Positions 25,293 through 35,210 of a DNA stretch of 64,000 bases are shown in pieces. A program made the translations under genes and the position numbers. The stretch is from DATEDA01 sp963827595 (GTDB lineage: Bacteria > Pseudomonadota > Gammaproteobacteria > Burkholderiales > SG8-39): NCBI GenBank assembly GCA_963827595.1, contig CAWHBT010000004.1:1-64000 (forward strand), in the 5' to 3' direction. The first letter of the stretch is position 1, and every line of letters starts with the position of its first letter. Under the pieces are notes generated by a model, which worked only from the letters and a program-made list of their open reading frames with translations, was not told the DNA's origin and searched no databases.

Positions 25293-25504
25293 GAGGCTTG
25301 CCGTGGCACCGCCCCGGTCGGTTGACCTCAAACAAGAACGCTTGGACACGGCGTTAAAGCTCGCCGTGCTGGTGCTGCAGGCGTGGGCAGCCTGGATGTT
25401 GAGCACTCTTCTAGCGCGCTCCCGTGGGTATCAGTATGTTGTGAAACTGGCTATCTTTGTAGTCGCAAAGTCAGGGAGCGGGCTGATCAACCTGCCAAGG
25501 ATGA

Positions 25505-25840
25505 ATGATGAGATATCCGAACGGGAGCTACGGGAGAACCGCCCTGGTGATCACGGCCGCGCTCGGAGCAGCGATGCTCTTGCGACCGCCCGAGGCCGCC
25601 GGTCAAGAAACGTGCGGCGGTTTGCGCGACGAGGGTCTCGTCGCGAAGGTGCAGGCGAAGTTGTTGCTCAGTCCACTATGGGCCAAGGTCGGAAGCCTTG
25701 TCGTCACGTCGAAGGAATGCGTGGTGACGCTCGCCGGAACCGTACCTGCACAGGAAAACATCGTTGACGCCGAGCGCATCGCGGCCAGCGTTCAGGGCGT
25801 CCGCAGAATTCGTAACACACTCCGGGTCGCGTCCCAGTAA
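25505..25840 (+). CDS. Exported BON-domain protein
   Basis: The start ATG 25505 (or 25508) follows AAGGATGA. A signal anchor (TALVITAALGAAMLLRPPEA) is followed by ETCGGLRDEGLVAKVQAKLL and a BON core (VVTSKECVVTLAGTVPAQEN, then AERIAASVQGVRRIRNTLRV). BON domains in the periplasm, as in OsmY, are thought to bind membranes or lipoproteins. Two Cys residues could form a disulfide. The gene is intact at 111 residues. Confidence 0.75.
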   Translation: MMRYPNGSYGRTALVITAALGAAMLLRPPEAAGQETCGGLRDEGLVAKVQAKLLLSPLWAKVGSLVVTSKECVVTLAGTVPAQENIVDAERIAASVQGVRRIRNTLRVASQ

Positions 25841-25875
25841 GTCACATCGTTTTCGACCCCTCGATCGGCACACCC

Positions 25876-25947
25876 GACGGCTGGCATCTATGGTGCGCAC
25901 GTCACCGGGTCGTGGTGGTATTCCCGTGCGGGCTGTGGGAGCGGGGG
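25876..25947 (+). pseudogene. C-terminal half of the small Cys/His-rich family, copy 3
   Basis: The codons read DGWHLWCARHRVVVVFPCGL then WERGPG. Upstream the first C-x2-C pair is missing. The frame then runs on, antisense to the lipoprotein gene, to 26094. Synonymous third-position changes separate it from the other copies (for example GTG GTG GTA against GTG GTT GTG). Confidence 0.5.
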
Positions 25948-25966
25948 CCGGGGCGGATGACGCTAT

Positions 25967-26341
25967 TCAATACCGGAAGAGTCCCATCCCGGCGCCGAAG
26001 CCTATTCGGTAGGACGCGGACTCGCCAGCCTTCAGCCGGTACTCCGCGGAGACAGTTCCGCCCGGACACGGCAGGGCTTGGCGAGCGACGATGACACCCT
26101 CTTTCGGCTCCAGGCGCAGTTCGACCTTTTGGCCAGGCCAAAGCGATCCGGCGGAGCGTCCATCAACGGTGATGCTCACCGGACAAGCGCCGTGGCTAAG
26201 TCCCGGGTCGCGAACGATCACCAGATGGGCCGCGCCAGAGGCAAACCCGGGGGCAGACACGGACTCTGCTTGGGAGGGCACGAGCGGCTCCGTGGCACAA
26301 CCGGCGAGAACGACGGTGAGGAGGACGTGCCACGTCTTGAC
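25967..26341 (-). CDS. Small lipoprotein (start unclear)
   Basis: The frame includes a lipobox (TWHVLLTVVLAGCATEPL) near 26300 and a mature part of about 105 residues (AAHLVIVRDPGLSHGACPVS, GRSAGSLWPGQKVELRLEP, EYRLKAGESASYRIG) that ends at 25967. It resembles small beta-rich lipoproteins with a DUF2846-like pattern. No ATG, GTG or TTG is found in the right place before the signal; the first start codon in frame is GTG 26281, after the lipobox. The 5' end appears to have been replaced by an EEP-domain fragment. Confidence 0.5.
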   Translation of the reverse strand, partial: VKTWHVLLTVVLAGCATEPLVPSQAESVSAPGFASGAAHLVIVRDPGLSHGACPVSITVDGRSAGSLWPGQKVELRLEPKEGVIVARQALPCPGGTVSAEYRLKAGESASYRIGFGAGMGLFRY

Positions 26342-26640
26342 ACCGAGTGTCGAGAACCTGTTCCGCCCTGAACTTGGGGCCGCGCAGCCCGAGCAGCAGC
26401 GCTACCAGCAAAAGCTCGCCCTGCTCGCTGCGGTCATCAACCAGGTGGCTGCCGACGTGGTGGCGTTGCAGGAAATCGGCGGCGATCAACCGCTTTTTGA
26501 TCTGCAGCAGGCTCTCGGCGGGACATTTCCGCACTGGGTGATCTCGAACTTTCCAGATGCCCAGGGTATTCGGGTTGCGTTCCTGTCGAAGTTCGCCATC
26601 GTGAATGCGGCGCACATCGTCGAGTCCCCCCCGGTCCGGC
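26327..26640 (+). pseudogene. Fragment of an endonuclease/exonuclease/phosphatase (EEP) family protein
   Basis: The plus strand reads SVENLFRPELGAAQPEQQRY, QQKLALLAAVINQVAADVVA, LQEIGG and PDAQGIRVAFLSKFAIV. These are the first two conserved blocks of EEP hydrolases (N of VENLF and E of LQEIG bind metal). Both ends are cut: the family's preceding strand is absent, and after about 26640 the frame is unrelated. It is a fossil. Confidence 0.6.
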
Positions 26641-26911
26641 GCTGGACATCCGTGGCCTGTCGGACACTGGCGAATCGATCCCAGTCGCGGGGGCGCGGCA
26701 CCCTCGAAGGCGATCGCCTGGCACTGCGGATACCCGAGGCCGATCGCCTCTCGGCCTCGCAAGTGGGTACGTTTGCGGGTATCTCCCAGACCGCGTTACC
26801 AACAATTCACGTCCCCATAGCCACTTGGTGCAGGCGGTCGCGACTTTGCGCGAAAGGGGCTGCTCTACGGTAGATCCGGGCCGGAGAAGGAAAGCCACTA
26901 CTAGTACGACT
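26641..26911. other. Decayed spacer
   Basis: Nothing recognisable except one copy of the gggtacgtttgcgggtatct motif near 26766, shared with the 9.7-10.0 kb spacer. Confidence 0.4.
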
Positions 26912-27112
26912 TCATCGGCAAGTCACAATCCGGTCGCCAACGACGCGGCACGTAGATTCCCGCGTCTCGATGTTTCGCTCGGCCGGGCTCATGCCGCTGT
27001 GCATGTCCTGCGGACGGGATAGTCCTCCCATGCCTTCCGCTGCGAGCAGCATCAGAATTACGAACAAACACACCAACAGCGTGAGAGCAAGCGCTGCGAG
27101 GATGCGAGTCAT
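26912..27112 (-). CDS. 66-residue membrane-anchored small protein
   Basis: ATG 27112 begins MTRILAALALTLLVCLFVIL followed by MLLAAEGMGGLSRPQDMHSG and a Cys-bearing tail (STCRVVGDRIVTCR). One N-terminal hydrophobic segment suggests a signal anchor, with the tail possibly forming a disulfide in the periplasm. The ribosome site (AAGAGA) is weak. No family is recognised. Confidence 0.5.
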   Translation of the reverse strand: MTRILAALALTLLVCLFVILMLLAAEGMGGLSRPQDMHSGMSPAERNIETRESTCRVVGDRIVTCR

Positions 27113-27210
27113 GGCGCGTGTCTCTTACCAAAGGACCTTTGTAGCCATTCCTAGCGCTGCAGAACGCAAACTTGTGTGAAACCATGTGACTAAAGGCGCG
27201 CGACGTGACG

Positions 27211-27275
27211 CGAAGAAGGACTCGTACCCTCGACCGTCGGCCAATCAACAGTGCCAACGCTCTCCGATCTTTGAC
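27211..27275 (-). other. tRNA-like remnant
   Basis: On the minus strand, AGAGCG, a stem-like GTTGGC ... GCCGAC pair, GGTCG and GAGGGTACGAGTCCTTC resemble D-, anticodon- and T-arms of a tRNA. The T-loop differs from consensus and the anticodon loop is too long. It may be a decayed tRNA end left by integration. The rest of the 27113-27369 gap shows nothing else. Confidence 0.2.
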
Positions 27276-27369
27276 TGTCGGCGCATGCAAGAGGGGATAG
27301 GCTTTTCTTGCCGGCGCGCCAGCTCGCCTTGACCCACGGGCGCGCCGAGGATAGGAGCGACCCGCTGCG

Positions 27370-27486
27370 ATGATCTCGAAACCGGCACCGATCTACGACG
27401 ACGCCATGCGCGCGGTCTGGCAGGACGTGCGCGTGGTAGCGCTAGTTGCGACAGTCGCGTTTTTGCTCGCGATCTTGCCTATCTGA
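27370..27486 (+). CDS. 38-residue single-pass membrane protein
   Basis: ATG 27370 encodes MISKPAPIYDDAMRAVWQDV followed by a hydrophobic helix (ALVATVAFLLAILP) and stop at 27484. An AGGAG lies upstream at slightly long spacing. Short proteins with this layout are often regulators of membrane complexes, but nothing specific is known here. Confidence 0.4.
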   Translation: MISKPAPIYDDAMRAVWQDVRVVALVATVAFLLAILPI

Positions 27487-27544
27487 AGTACCCCGCGAGC
27501 AAAGCTGGATGGCCCAGCGGTACGTAAGGAGGAAATGACTATGC

Positions 27545-27625
27545 CTGTGGTGCGAGCGTCACCGGATCGTCGTGGTATTCCCGTGCGGGCTGTGGGAGCG
27601 GGAGCCGGGTGCTATAGTGGAGTAG
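27545..27625 (+). pseudogene. C-terminal half of the small Cys/His-rich family, copy 4
   Basis: The frame reads LWCERHRIVVVFPCGLWERE then PGAIVE and TAG at 27623. It is preceded by a strong site (TAAGGAGG) and ATG at 27535, but that ATG is one base out of frame with the conserved peptide. So a start and the tail have been joined out of frame. Confidence 0.5.
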
Positions 27626-27649
27626 CGGGCAGTCGCAGAGGAGCGACGC

Positions 27650-28042
27650 ATGTCAATCCACAACCTTTGCCTGTTGCCGATGGTTCTGCTCGCGAGCGCC
27701 TGCGCGCAGTTCGCCGCACAGTTCGCGCTCACGCGCTACCAGCTCGATCTCAACCCCATCATCGGAACGGCGACCCGGGAAGACATCGCGCAGCGATATG
27801 GGCCGCCAAAGGAGCGGCAGAGGATAGGAGCATCGGAAGTATGGACGTATCACATCTCCCATGGGTACTCCGCTGTGAGCCGCGTCTCCCCCTTCGGCAC
27901 GCCGCATGATTTCAACAGCAACGCCTGGGGCGTTGCCTCCGCCCACGCCGTGACGCAGTCGCGCGAGGAGTACGACCGCCTCACCCTCAGGTTCCGCAAC
28001 GACGGCGCGCTGGACTCGTGGCGCGTTTACGTGCAGCGTTGA
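27650..28042 (+). CDS. Small lipoprotein with OmlA/SmpA-like pattern
   Basis: ATG 27650 after GAGGAGCGACGC. Signal and lipobox: LCLLPMVLLASAC. The mature part has NPIIGTATREDIAQRYGPPK and SEVWTYHIS, the pattern of SmpA/OmlA-like domains (GxT-x3-v-x-x-xGxP ... W-x-Y), then FRNDGALDSWRVYVQR. Members of this fold assist outer-membrane protein assembly or inhibit beta-lactamases, but short orphans like this are uncharacterised. 130 residues, intact. Confidence 0.65.
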   Translation: MSIHNLCLLPMVLLASACAQFAAQFALTRYQLDLNPIIGTATREDIAQRYGPPKERQRIGASEVWTYHISHGYSAVSRVSPFGTPHDFNSNAWGVASAHAVTQSREEYDRLTLRFRNDGALDSWRVYVQR

Positions 28043-28071
28043 GAATCGGCGCCCTGGCGCCAACACGCCCG

Positions 28072-28150
28072 ACGGCTGGCATCTACCCATGGTGCGAACG
28101 CCACGAGCTCGTGGTCGTGTTCCCCTGCGGGCTGTGGGAGCGGGAGCCGG
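28072..28150 (+). pseudogene. C-terminal half of the small Cys/His-rich family, copy 5
   Basis: The sequence reads GWHL, one extra codon's worth of bases (ccca, a frame change), then WCERHELVVVFPCGLWEREP and GADESEKQL. After this the frame stays open to 28422, into the tRNA gene, which is not biologically meaningful. This is the copy closest to the core genome. Confidence 0.45.
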
Positions 28151-28321
28151 GAGCGGACGAATCGGAGAAGCAGTTGCCGCCCGACCTCGCGCTCCGGCTG
28201 CTCGAAACGCGCTCGAGAGGGGCCTTCTGCCACGGCGCAGGAGGCCCGCTGGCGGGCGATCGGCTCCTGGAGGCCCCGGAGGGTAGGCGAGTCAAAGGCC
28301 TGTCTGGGCGGGTCCAGCGGG

Positions 28322-28341
28322 CCTATGCACAGCCTATGCAC
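28322..28341. repeat. Tandem repeat next to the tRNA-Asn 3' end
   Basis: cctatgcac occurs twice with 11-bp period, ending 16 bp from the tRNA 3' end. Short repeats of this kind next to a tRNA are typical of integrase arm or att sites. No integrase gene remains nearby. Confidence 0.35.
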
Positions 28342-28357
28342 GGCTTTTTGGCTGATC

Positions 28358-28433
28358 TGGCTCCCCGAGTAGGGATCGAACCTACGACCTGCGGATTAAC
28401 AGTCCGTCGCTCTACCGGCTGAGCTATCGGGGA
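28358..28433 (-). tRNA. tRNA-Asn (GUU)
   Basis: On the minus strand a full 76-nt cloverleaf can be drawn. It starts TCCCCGATAGCTCAGCC, has anticodon loop CTGTTAA with anticodon GTT, T-loop GGTTCGATCC, and encoded CCA. It reads asparagine codons AAC and AAU. It lies downstream of the aminotransferase gene with its own promoter. Confidence 0.95.
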
Positions 28434-28447
28434 AGCGCGAGGGGCGG

Positions 28448-28477
28448 ATTATATCGAAGCCGCCCCCCAATTCTCAA
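28448..28477 (-). promoter_or_regulatory. Sigma-70 promoter of tRNA-Asn
   Basis: Minus strand: -35 TTGAGA (28477-28472), 18-bp spacer, -10 TATAAT (28453-28448). The tRNA begins about 15 bp beyond the -10 box. Confidence 0.7.
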
Positions 28478-28478
28478 T

Positions 28479-29684
28479 TCAGCGCATGACCTTCGCGATC
28501 GCGTCCGCGACCGGGTCGACGTTCTTCGAGTTGAGCGCCGCCACGCAGAGGCGGCCGGTGTCGATCGCGTAGATCGAGAACTCGTCGCGCAACCTGCGGA
28601 CCTGCTCCCTGGACAGCCCCGAGTAGGAGAACAGGCCCCGCTGGCGCATGACGAAACTGAAGTCCAAGCCTGGGACGCGGGCCTGCACCTTCTCGACGAG
28701 CGTTCGGCGCATCGCCTTGATACGGTCCCGCATCTGGCCGAGCTCCCGGTCCCAGAGCTCCCGAAGCTCCGGCGTCGCGAGCACCGCGGCGACCGCTTTC
28801 GCGCCGAACGTCGGCGGGTTCGAATAGTTCGCTCGCACCACGCGCTTGAGCTGGCTCAGTACCCGCGCGGCCTCGTCGGCGCTGCTGGTTGCGACGCTCA
28901 GCGCGCCGATGCGCTCGCCGTAGAGCGAGAACGACTTCGAGAACGAGTTCGCGACGAACACCGGGCTGCAGGCCGCGACGAAACGGTGAATCACGGCCCC
29001 GTCGGCCTCGACTCCGTCGGCGAAGCCCTGATAGGCGATGTCGAGGATCGGCACGAGCTCGCGCGACCTGACGATCTCGATGACGGGTGTCCATTGCTCC
29101 GGCGTGAGGTCCACCCCGGTCGGGTTGTGGCAGCAGGCATGCAGCACCACGATCGTTCCGGCCGGCAGCTTCCCGAGCGCCTCGACCATGCCGGTGAAGT
29201 TCAGGCCATGCGTGGTCGGGTCGTAGTACGGGTAGGCGTTCACGGTGAATCCGGCGCCTTCGAACAGCTGGCGATGGTTCTCCCAGCTGGGTTCGCTGAT
29301 CCAGACCTGCGCGCCGGGGCTGACGCGGCGCAGGAAGTCGGCTGCGACCTTGAGCGCGCCCGTGCCGCCGATCCCTTGCACCGTGACGGCGCGGCCCTCC
29401 CTGACCACCGCCGAGTCCGCGCCGAACGCGAGCTCACGCACGGCACGGTCGTACGCCGGCAGGCCATCGATCGGCAGGTAGCCCCGCGGCGCGACGCTCT
29501 CGAGCATGTCCCGCTCGACCCGACGGACGCATTCGAGGACCGGCACCTTCCCGTTGTCGTCGTAGTACACGCCGACGCCGAGATTGATCTTCCTGGGGTT
29601 GGGGTCGGCGTTGAAGGCTTCGCTGACGCCGAGAATCGGGTCACCGGGGGCCATCTCGACGCGCGCGAAGATCGATCCGGTCAT
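28479..29684 (-). CDS. tyrB: Aromatic/aspartate aminotransferase (class I, PLP)
   Basis: The 401-residue enzyme transfers amino groups between aromatic amino acids or aspartate and 2-oxoglutarate. It shows the class I fold: DPILGVSEAFNADPNPRKIN at the N-terminus, VQGIGGTGALKVAADFLRR, WISEPSWENH, HACCHNPTGVDLT with the Asn and Asp that bind PLP, and NSFSKSFSLYGERIGAL with the Schiff-base lysine. ATG 29684 matches the family start; an in-frame ATG at 29747 would add 21 residues. Distinguishing tyrB from aspC is not possible with certainty. Its 3' end is followed by tRNA-Asn. Confidence 0.85.
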   Translation of the reverse strand: MTGSIFARVEMAPGDPILGVSEAFNADPNPRKINLGVGVYYDDNGKVPVLECVRRVERDMLESVAPRGYLPIDGLPAYDRAVRELAFGADSAVVREGRAVTVQGIGGTGALKVAADFLRRVSPGAQVWISEPSWENHRQLFEGAGFTVNAYPYYDPTTHGLNFTGMVEALGKLPAGTIVVLHACCHNPTGVDLTPEQWTPVIEIVRSRELVPILDIAYQGFADGVEADGAVIHRFVAACSPVFVANSFSKSFSLYGERIGALSVATSSADEAARVLSQLKRVVRANYSNPPTFGAKAVAAVLATPELRELWDRELGQMRDRIKAMRRTLVEKVQARVPGLDFSFVMRQRGLFSYSGLSREQVRRLRDEFSIYAIDTGRLCVAALNSKNVDPVADAIAKVMR

Positions 29685-29819
29685 GGCAGGCGGAGGAGGA
29701 TGCGAGGACGTGGACGCGAGATGCGAATAGTACCGCTCCGCCGCCACTCACGGTGTCGGGTGGGATGCTGCCTGTGAGACAATTACAGGTTGTCGCACGC
29801 TCGAACCACTGCGTCTCGC

Positions 29820-31912
<2,093 letters not shown>

Positions 31913-31916
<4 letters not shown>

Positions 31917-32401
31917 AGCGGGTGCTGTTCGTATGCACGGGGAACATCTGCCGGTCGCCGACCGCAGAGGGGGTGTTCCGGAGGTTCGTCGAGCAGGCCG
32001 GTCTTGACGACCGCATCGGCATGGACTCGGCCGGCACTCACGGGTATCACGTCGGCGAGCCGCCGGATCCGCGCAGCCAAGCCGCGGCGAGCGCCCGGGG
32101 CTACGACCTCTCGGGCCTGCGCGCGCGGCGGATCGCGCGCGAGGACTTCAGCCACTTCGACCTCGTGCTCGCGATGGATCGCGACCACCACACGATCCTC
32201 GCCCGGTTCGCGCCTCTGGGCGCCCGGCCGAAGCTCCGCATGCTGATGGAGTTCGCCCGCCGATCTGGTGTCGACGAGGTGCCCGATCCCTACTACGGCG
32301 GGCCCGACGGCTTCGAGCTCGTCCTCAATCTCGTCGAGGACGCGGCGGAGGGCCTGCTCGATCACCTTCGACACGAGATCGAGTCGACCGCGCGCAGCTG
32401 A
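31913..32401 (+). CDS. Low-molecular-weight protein tyrosine phosphatase
   Basis: The 162-residue protein has the P-loop CTGNICRS near residue 8 (C-x5-R-S) and the catalytic acid in VPDPYYGGPDGFELV near 125. It removes phosphate from tyrosine, often on polysaccharide-export kinases, or from arginine in some relatives. Its ATG overlaps the last codon of uvrB by 4 bp (ATGA), so the two are translationally coupled. Confidence 0.9.
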
Positions 32402-32450
32402 TGGCCCTCCCGCTCCCGCGTCAGCGAGAGGGGAATTTAGGTAGCGATCG

Positions 32451-35210
32451 CTAGGGCCGGCGCGGCTCGCCTGGGGCGTCTCCCCCGCGCGTTTCCACCT
32501 GTTCCAGCGGCTCGTTCACCCCGGGCGGCGGGGCGCGGCGCTCGCGTCGCGCGCGCGGCGCCTGCGGCTCCCCTTCCGGCTCGGCCTCGTGCACCTTACC
32601 GCGATCGGTTTCGATCATGACCAGGCCGCTGTCGCGGAGGACCACGTCGAGGTCCTGCGCGGGTGGCGGAGGTGGCGGCGGGGGCGTCGCGCTCGTCTCA
32701 TACCTCGGCTCCGGCCTGGGTTCGTACCGCGGCTCGGGCCTCGGTTCGTACCGCGGCTGATCGCCGGGCTCGGACAGCGGCGCCGGGCTGCCGTACGCCA
32801 TGGGCGGGCTGCCGTCTTCCGCGACCCGTTCGGGGATTACCGCCGGTGCGGCAGCGGCCGCTGCCATGGCGATCGGGGCGGCCCCAGACGGCGGCGACAT
32901 GAAGCGTTCAGCGGGTATTGCGCTGACGTGCTCCGGCCGCGGCTGGCCTTCGCGCCGCTCACCGCGGTCCCCTCGATTGCGGCGGCCACGTCGGCGTTCG
33001 CCGTCCTGCTGTTGACCCTCGGCCGAGCGAGGCTGACCACCCGGGCCGGGACCGCCGCCCTGGGGCGCACGACCCTCCTGCTGCGGGCCGCGGTCGCCCT
33101 GACGCGGACGATCCTCGTGGCGCGGACGATCCTCGTGGCGCTGACGATTTTCGTGCCGCGGGCGATCCTCGTGCCGCGGGCGATCCTCGTGCCGCGGTCC
33201 CCGCTGTTCACGGGGTTGGTCGCCGCGCCCCTGCCGTTCGCCGCCCTGGCCTCGCCCCTGTCCCTGCATCCGTTCCTGCCGGGGCGGGCGGTCGCCGCGT
33301 CCGCGGTCCTGACCGTCGCCGCGGAACGGCCGGCGGTCGGACCCGCGATCACGTCGCTCGAATCGATCGCCACGATCGCCGCGGTCGCGTCGCTCCTGCG
33401 GCTGCGCGCGCACCGGCGCGGGTCGCACCGGCGGCGCCTCCGGAGCCGGTGGCGTGCGGCGGAACCAGCCGAAGATCGCGTCGATGACGCCGGATCGCTC
33501 GGGCACCGCTGTCGGCGGTACCGGAGTCGCCGCCGGGGCCGGCGTAACCGCCGGCCTTGGCGGCACGATGGGCGCCGGCTGTTCGGGCGTGACGCCTTGG
33601 ACGACCGCCTGTTGGCGCGGCTCCCGCGCATCCTGCGGCGCGGCGTAGGGCGTCTCTTCGGTCGGCGCCTCGACGAGGTTGTAGCTCGGCGGGAGGACGC
33701 CCTCCTGGTTGAGGTCGTCGTGCCGCAACCGCTCGATCTTGTAGTGCGGCGTCTCGAGGTGGACGTTGGGAATCAGCACGATGCTGACCTTGATGCGTGC
33801 CTCGAGGGCATGGATGTCGGTGCGCTTCTCGTTCAGCAGGTAGGTCGCGACGTCCACCGGCACCTGCACGTGCACCGCCGCGCTGTTCTCCTTCATCGCC
33901 TCCTCCTGCATGATGCGCAGGATGTGGAGCGCGGTCGACTCGATGCCGCGGATGAACCCGATCCCGCTGCAGCGCGGGCAGGGCTGGTGCGCCGTCTCCT
34001 CGAGCGACGGGCGCAGCCGCTGGCGCGACAGCTCCATCAACCCGAACCGGGAGATCTTCCCCATCTGCACCCGCGCCCGGTCGTAGCGCAGCGCCTCGCG
34101 GAGGCGGTTCTCGACCTCGCGCTGGTTGCGCGGGTTCTCCATGTCGATGAAATCGATCACGATCAGGCCGCCGAGGTCGCGCAGCCGCAGCTGGCGCGCG
34201 AGCTCGTCCGCCGCCTCGACGTTGGTGCGCAGCGCCGTCTCCTCGATGTCCGAGCCCTTGGTCGCGCGCGCGGAGTTCACGTCGATCGCGACCAGCGCTT
34301 CGGTGTGGTCGATGACGACCGCGCCGCCGGAGGGCAGGGCGACCTGGCGCGAGTACGCGCTCTCGATCTGGTGCTCGATCTGGAAGCGCGAGAACAGCGG
34401 GACGTCGTCGCGGTAGCGCTTCACGCGCTGGACGTTGTCCGGCATCACGTTGCCCATGAACGCCACCGTCTGCTCGAAGATCGAGTCGGTGTCGACGAGG
34501 AGCTCGCCGATGTCCGGCTGGTAGTAGTCCCGGATCGCGCGAATGACGAGGCTCGATTCCTGGTAGATCAGGAACGGCGCCGGGTTCGCCACCCGGCCGG
34601 CGTCGTCGCGCTGGGACTCGGAGGCCTCGAGGATCTTCTCCCACAGCTTGAGCAGGTACTTGAGGTCCCACTCCAGCTCTTCGAGCGTCCGGCCAATGCC
34701 GGCGGTGCGCGCGATGATGCTCATCCCCTGCGGGACCGGGAGCTTTTCCATCGTCTCCCGCAGCTCGTTGCGGTCCTCGCCCTCGACGCGCCGGGAGACG
34801 CCACCGCCGCGCGGGTTGTTGGGCATCAGGACCAGGTAACGCCCGGCGAGGCTGACGAAAGTCGTGAGCGCGGCGCCCTTGTTGCCGCGCTCGTCCTTCT
34901 CGACCTGGACGAGAACTTCGATGCCCTCGGCGATCGCGTCCTGGATCCGGGCGCGGCCGGGCTCGGCGTCGGGCCGGAAGTAGGCCCGCGAGATTTCCTT
35001 GAAAGGCAGGAACCCGTGACGCTCGGTGCCGTAGTCGACGAAGGCGGCCTCGAGGCTGGGTTCGACGCGAGTGATGACTCCTTTGTAGACGTTGCCTTTG
35101 CGTTGTTCCTTGCTAGCCGATTCGATGTCGAGGTCGATCAACTTCTGACCGTCGACGATCGCGACACGGAGTTCCTCGGCCTGTGTCGCGTTGAACAGCA
35201 TGCGCTTCAT
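32451..35210 (-). CDS. rne: Ribonuclease E
   Basis: RNase E makes the rate-limiting cuts in mRNA decay and processes rRNA and tRNA. The N-terminal catalytic half has the start MKRMLFNATQAEELRVAIVD, an S1 domain (KGNVYKGVITRVEPSLEAAF), the metal Asp in ALVAIDVNSARATKGSDIEE and LIVIDFIDMENPRNQ, and the zinc-link CPRCSG. From about residue 520 the protein is disordered and rich in Arg, Pro, Glu and Gly. It includes a tandem run of RHEDRP units (33100-33180), probably for RNA and degradosome contacts. 919 residues. Convergent with the phosphatase gene; divergent from rluC. Confidence 0.95.
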   Translation of the reverse strand: MKRMLFNATQAEELRVAIVDGQKLIDLDIESASKEQRKGNVYKGVITRVEPSLEAAFVDYGTERHGFLPFKEISRAYFRPDAEPGRARIQDAIAEGIEVLVQVEKDERGNKGAALTTFVSLAGRYLVLMPNNPRGGGVSRRVEGEDRNELRETMEKLPVPQGMSIIARTAGIGRTLEELEWDLKYLLKLWEKILEASESQRDDAGRVANPAPFLIYQESSLVIRAIRDYYQPDIGELLVDTDSIFEQTVAFMGNVMPDNVQRVKRYRDDVPLFSRFQIEHQIESAYSRQVALPSGGAVVIDHTEALVAIDVNSARATKGSDIEETALRTNVEAADELARQLRLRDLGGLIVIDFIDMENPRNQREVENRLREALRYDRARVQMGKISRFGLMELSRQRLRPSLEETAHQPCPRCSGIGFIRGIESTALHILRIMQEEAMKENSAAVHVQVPVDVATYLLNEKRTDIHALEARIKVSIVLIPNVHLETPHYKIERLRHDDLNQEGVLPPSYNLVEAPTEETPYAAPQDAREPRQQAVVQGVTPEQPAPIVPPRPAVTPAPAATPVPPTAVPERSGVIDAIFGWFRRTPPAPEAPPVRPAPVRAQPQERRDRGDRGDRFERRDRGSDRRPFRGDGQDRGRGDRPPRQERMQGQGRGQGGERQGRGDQPREQRGPRHEDRPRHEDRPRHENRQRHEDRPRHEDRPRQGDRGPQQEGRAPQGGGPGPGGQPRSAEGQQQDGERRRGRRNRGDRGERREGQPRPEHVSAIPAERFMSPPSGAAPIAMAAAAAAPAVIPERVAEDGSPPMAYGSPAPLSEPGDQPRYEPRPEPRYEPRPEPRYETSATPPPPPPPPAQDLDVVLRDSGLVMIETDRGKVHEAEPEGEPQAPRARRERRAPPPGVNEPLEQVETRGGDAPGEPRRP

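Noticed and set aside
1..28300. Prophage
   Set aside because: No capsid, terminase, portal, tail or integrase genes were recognised.
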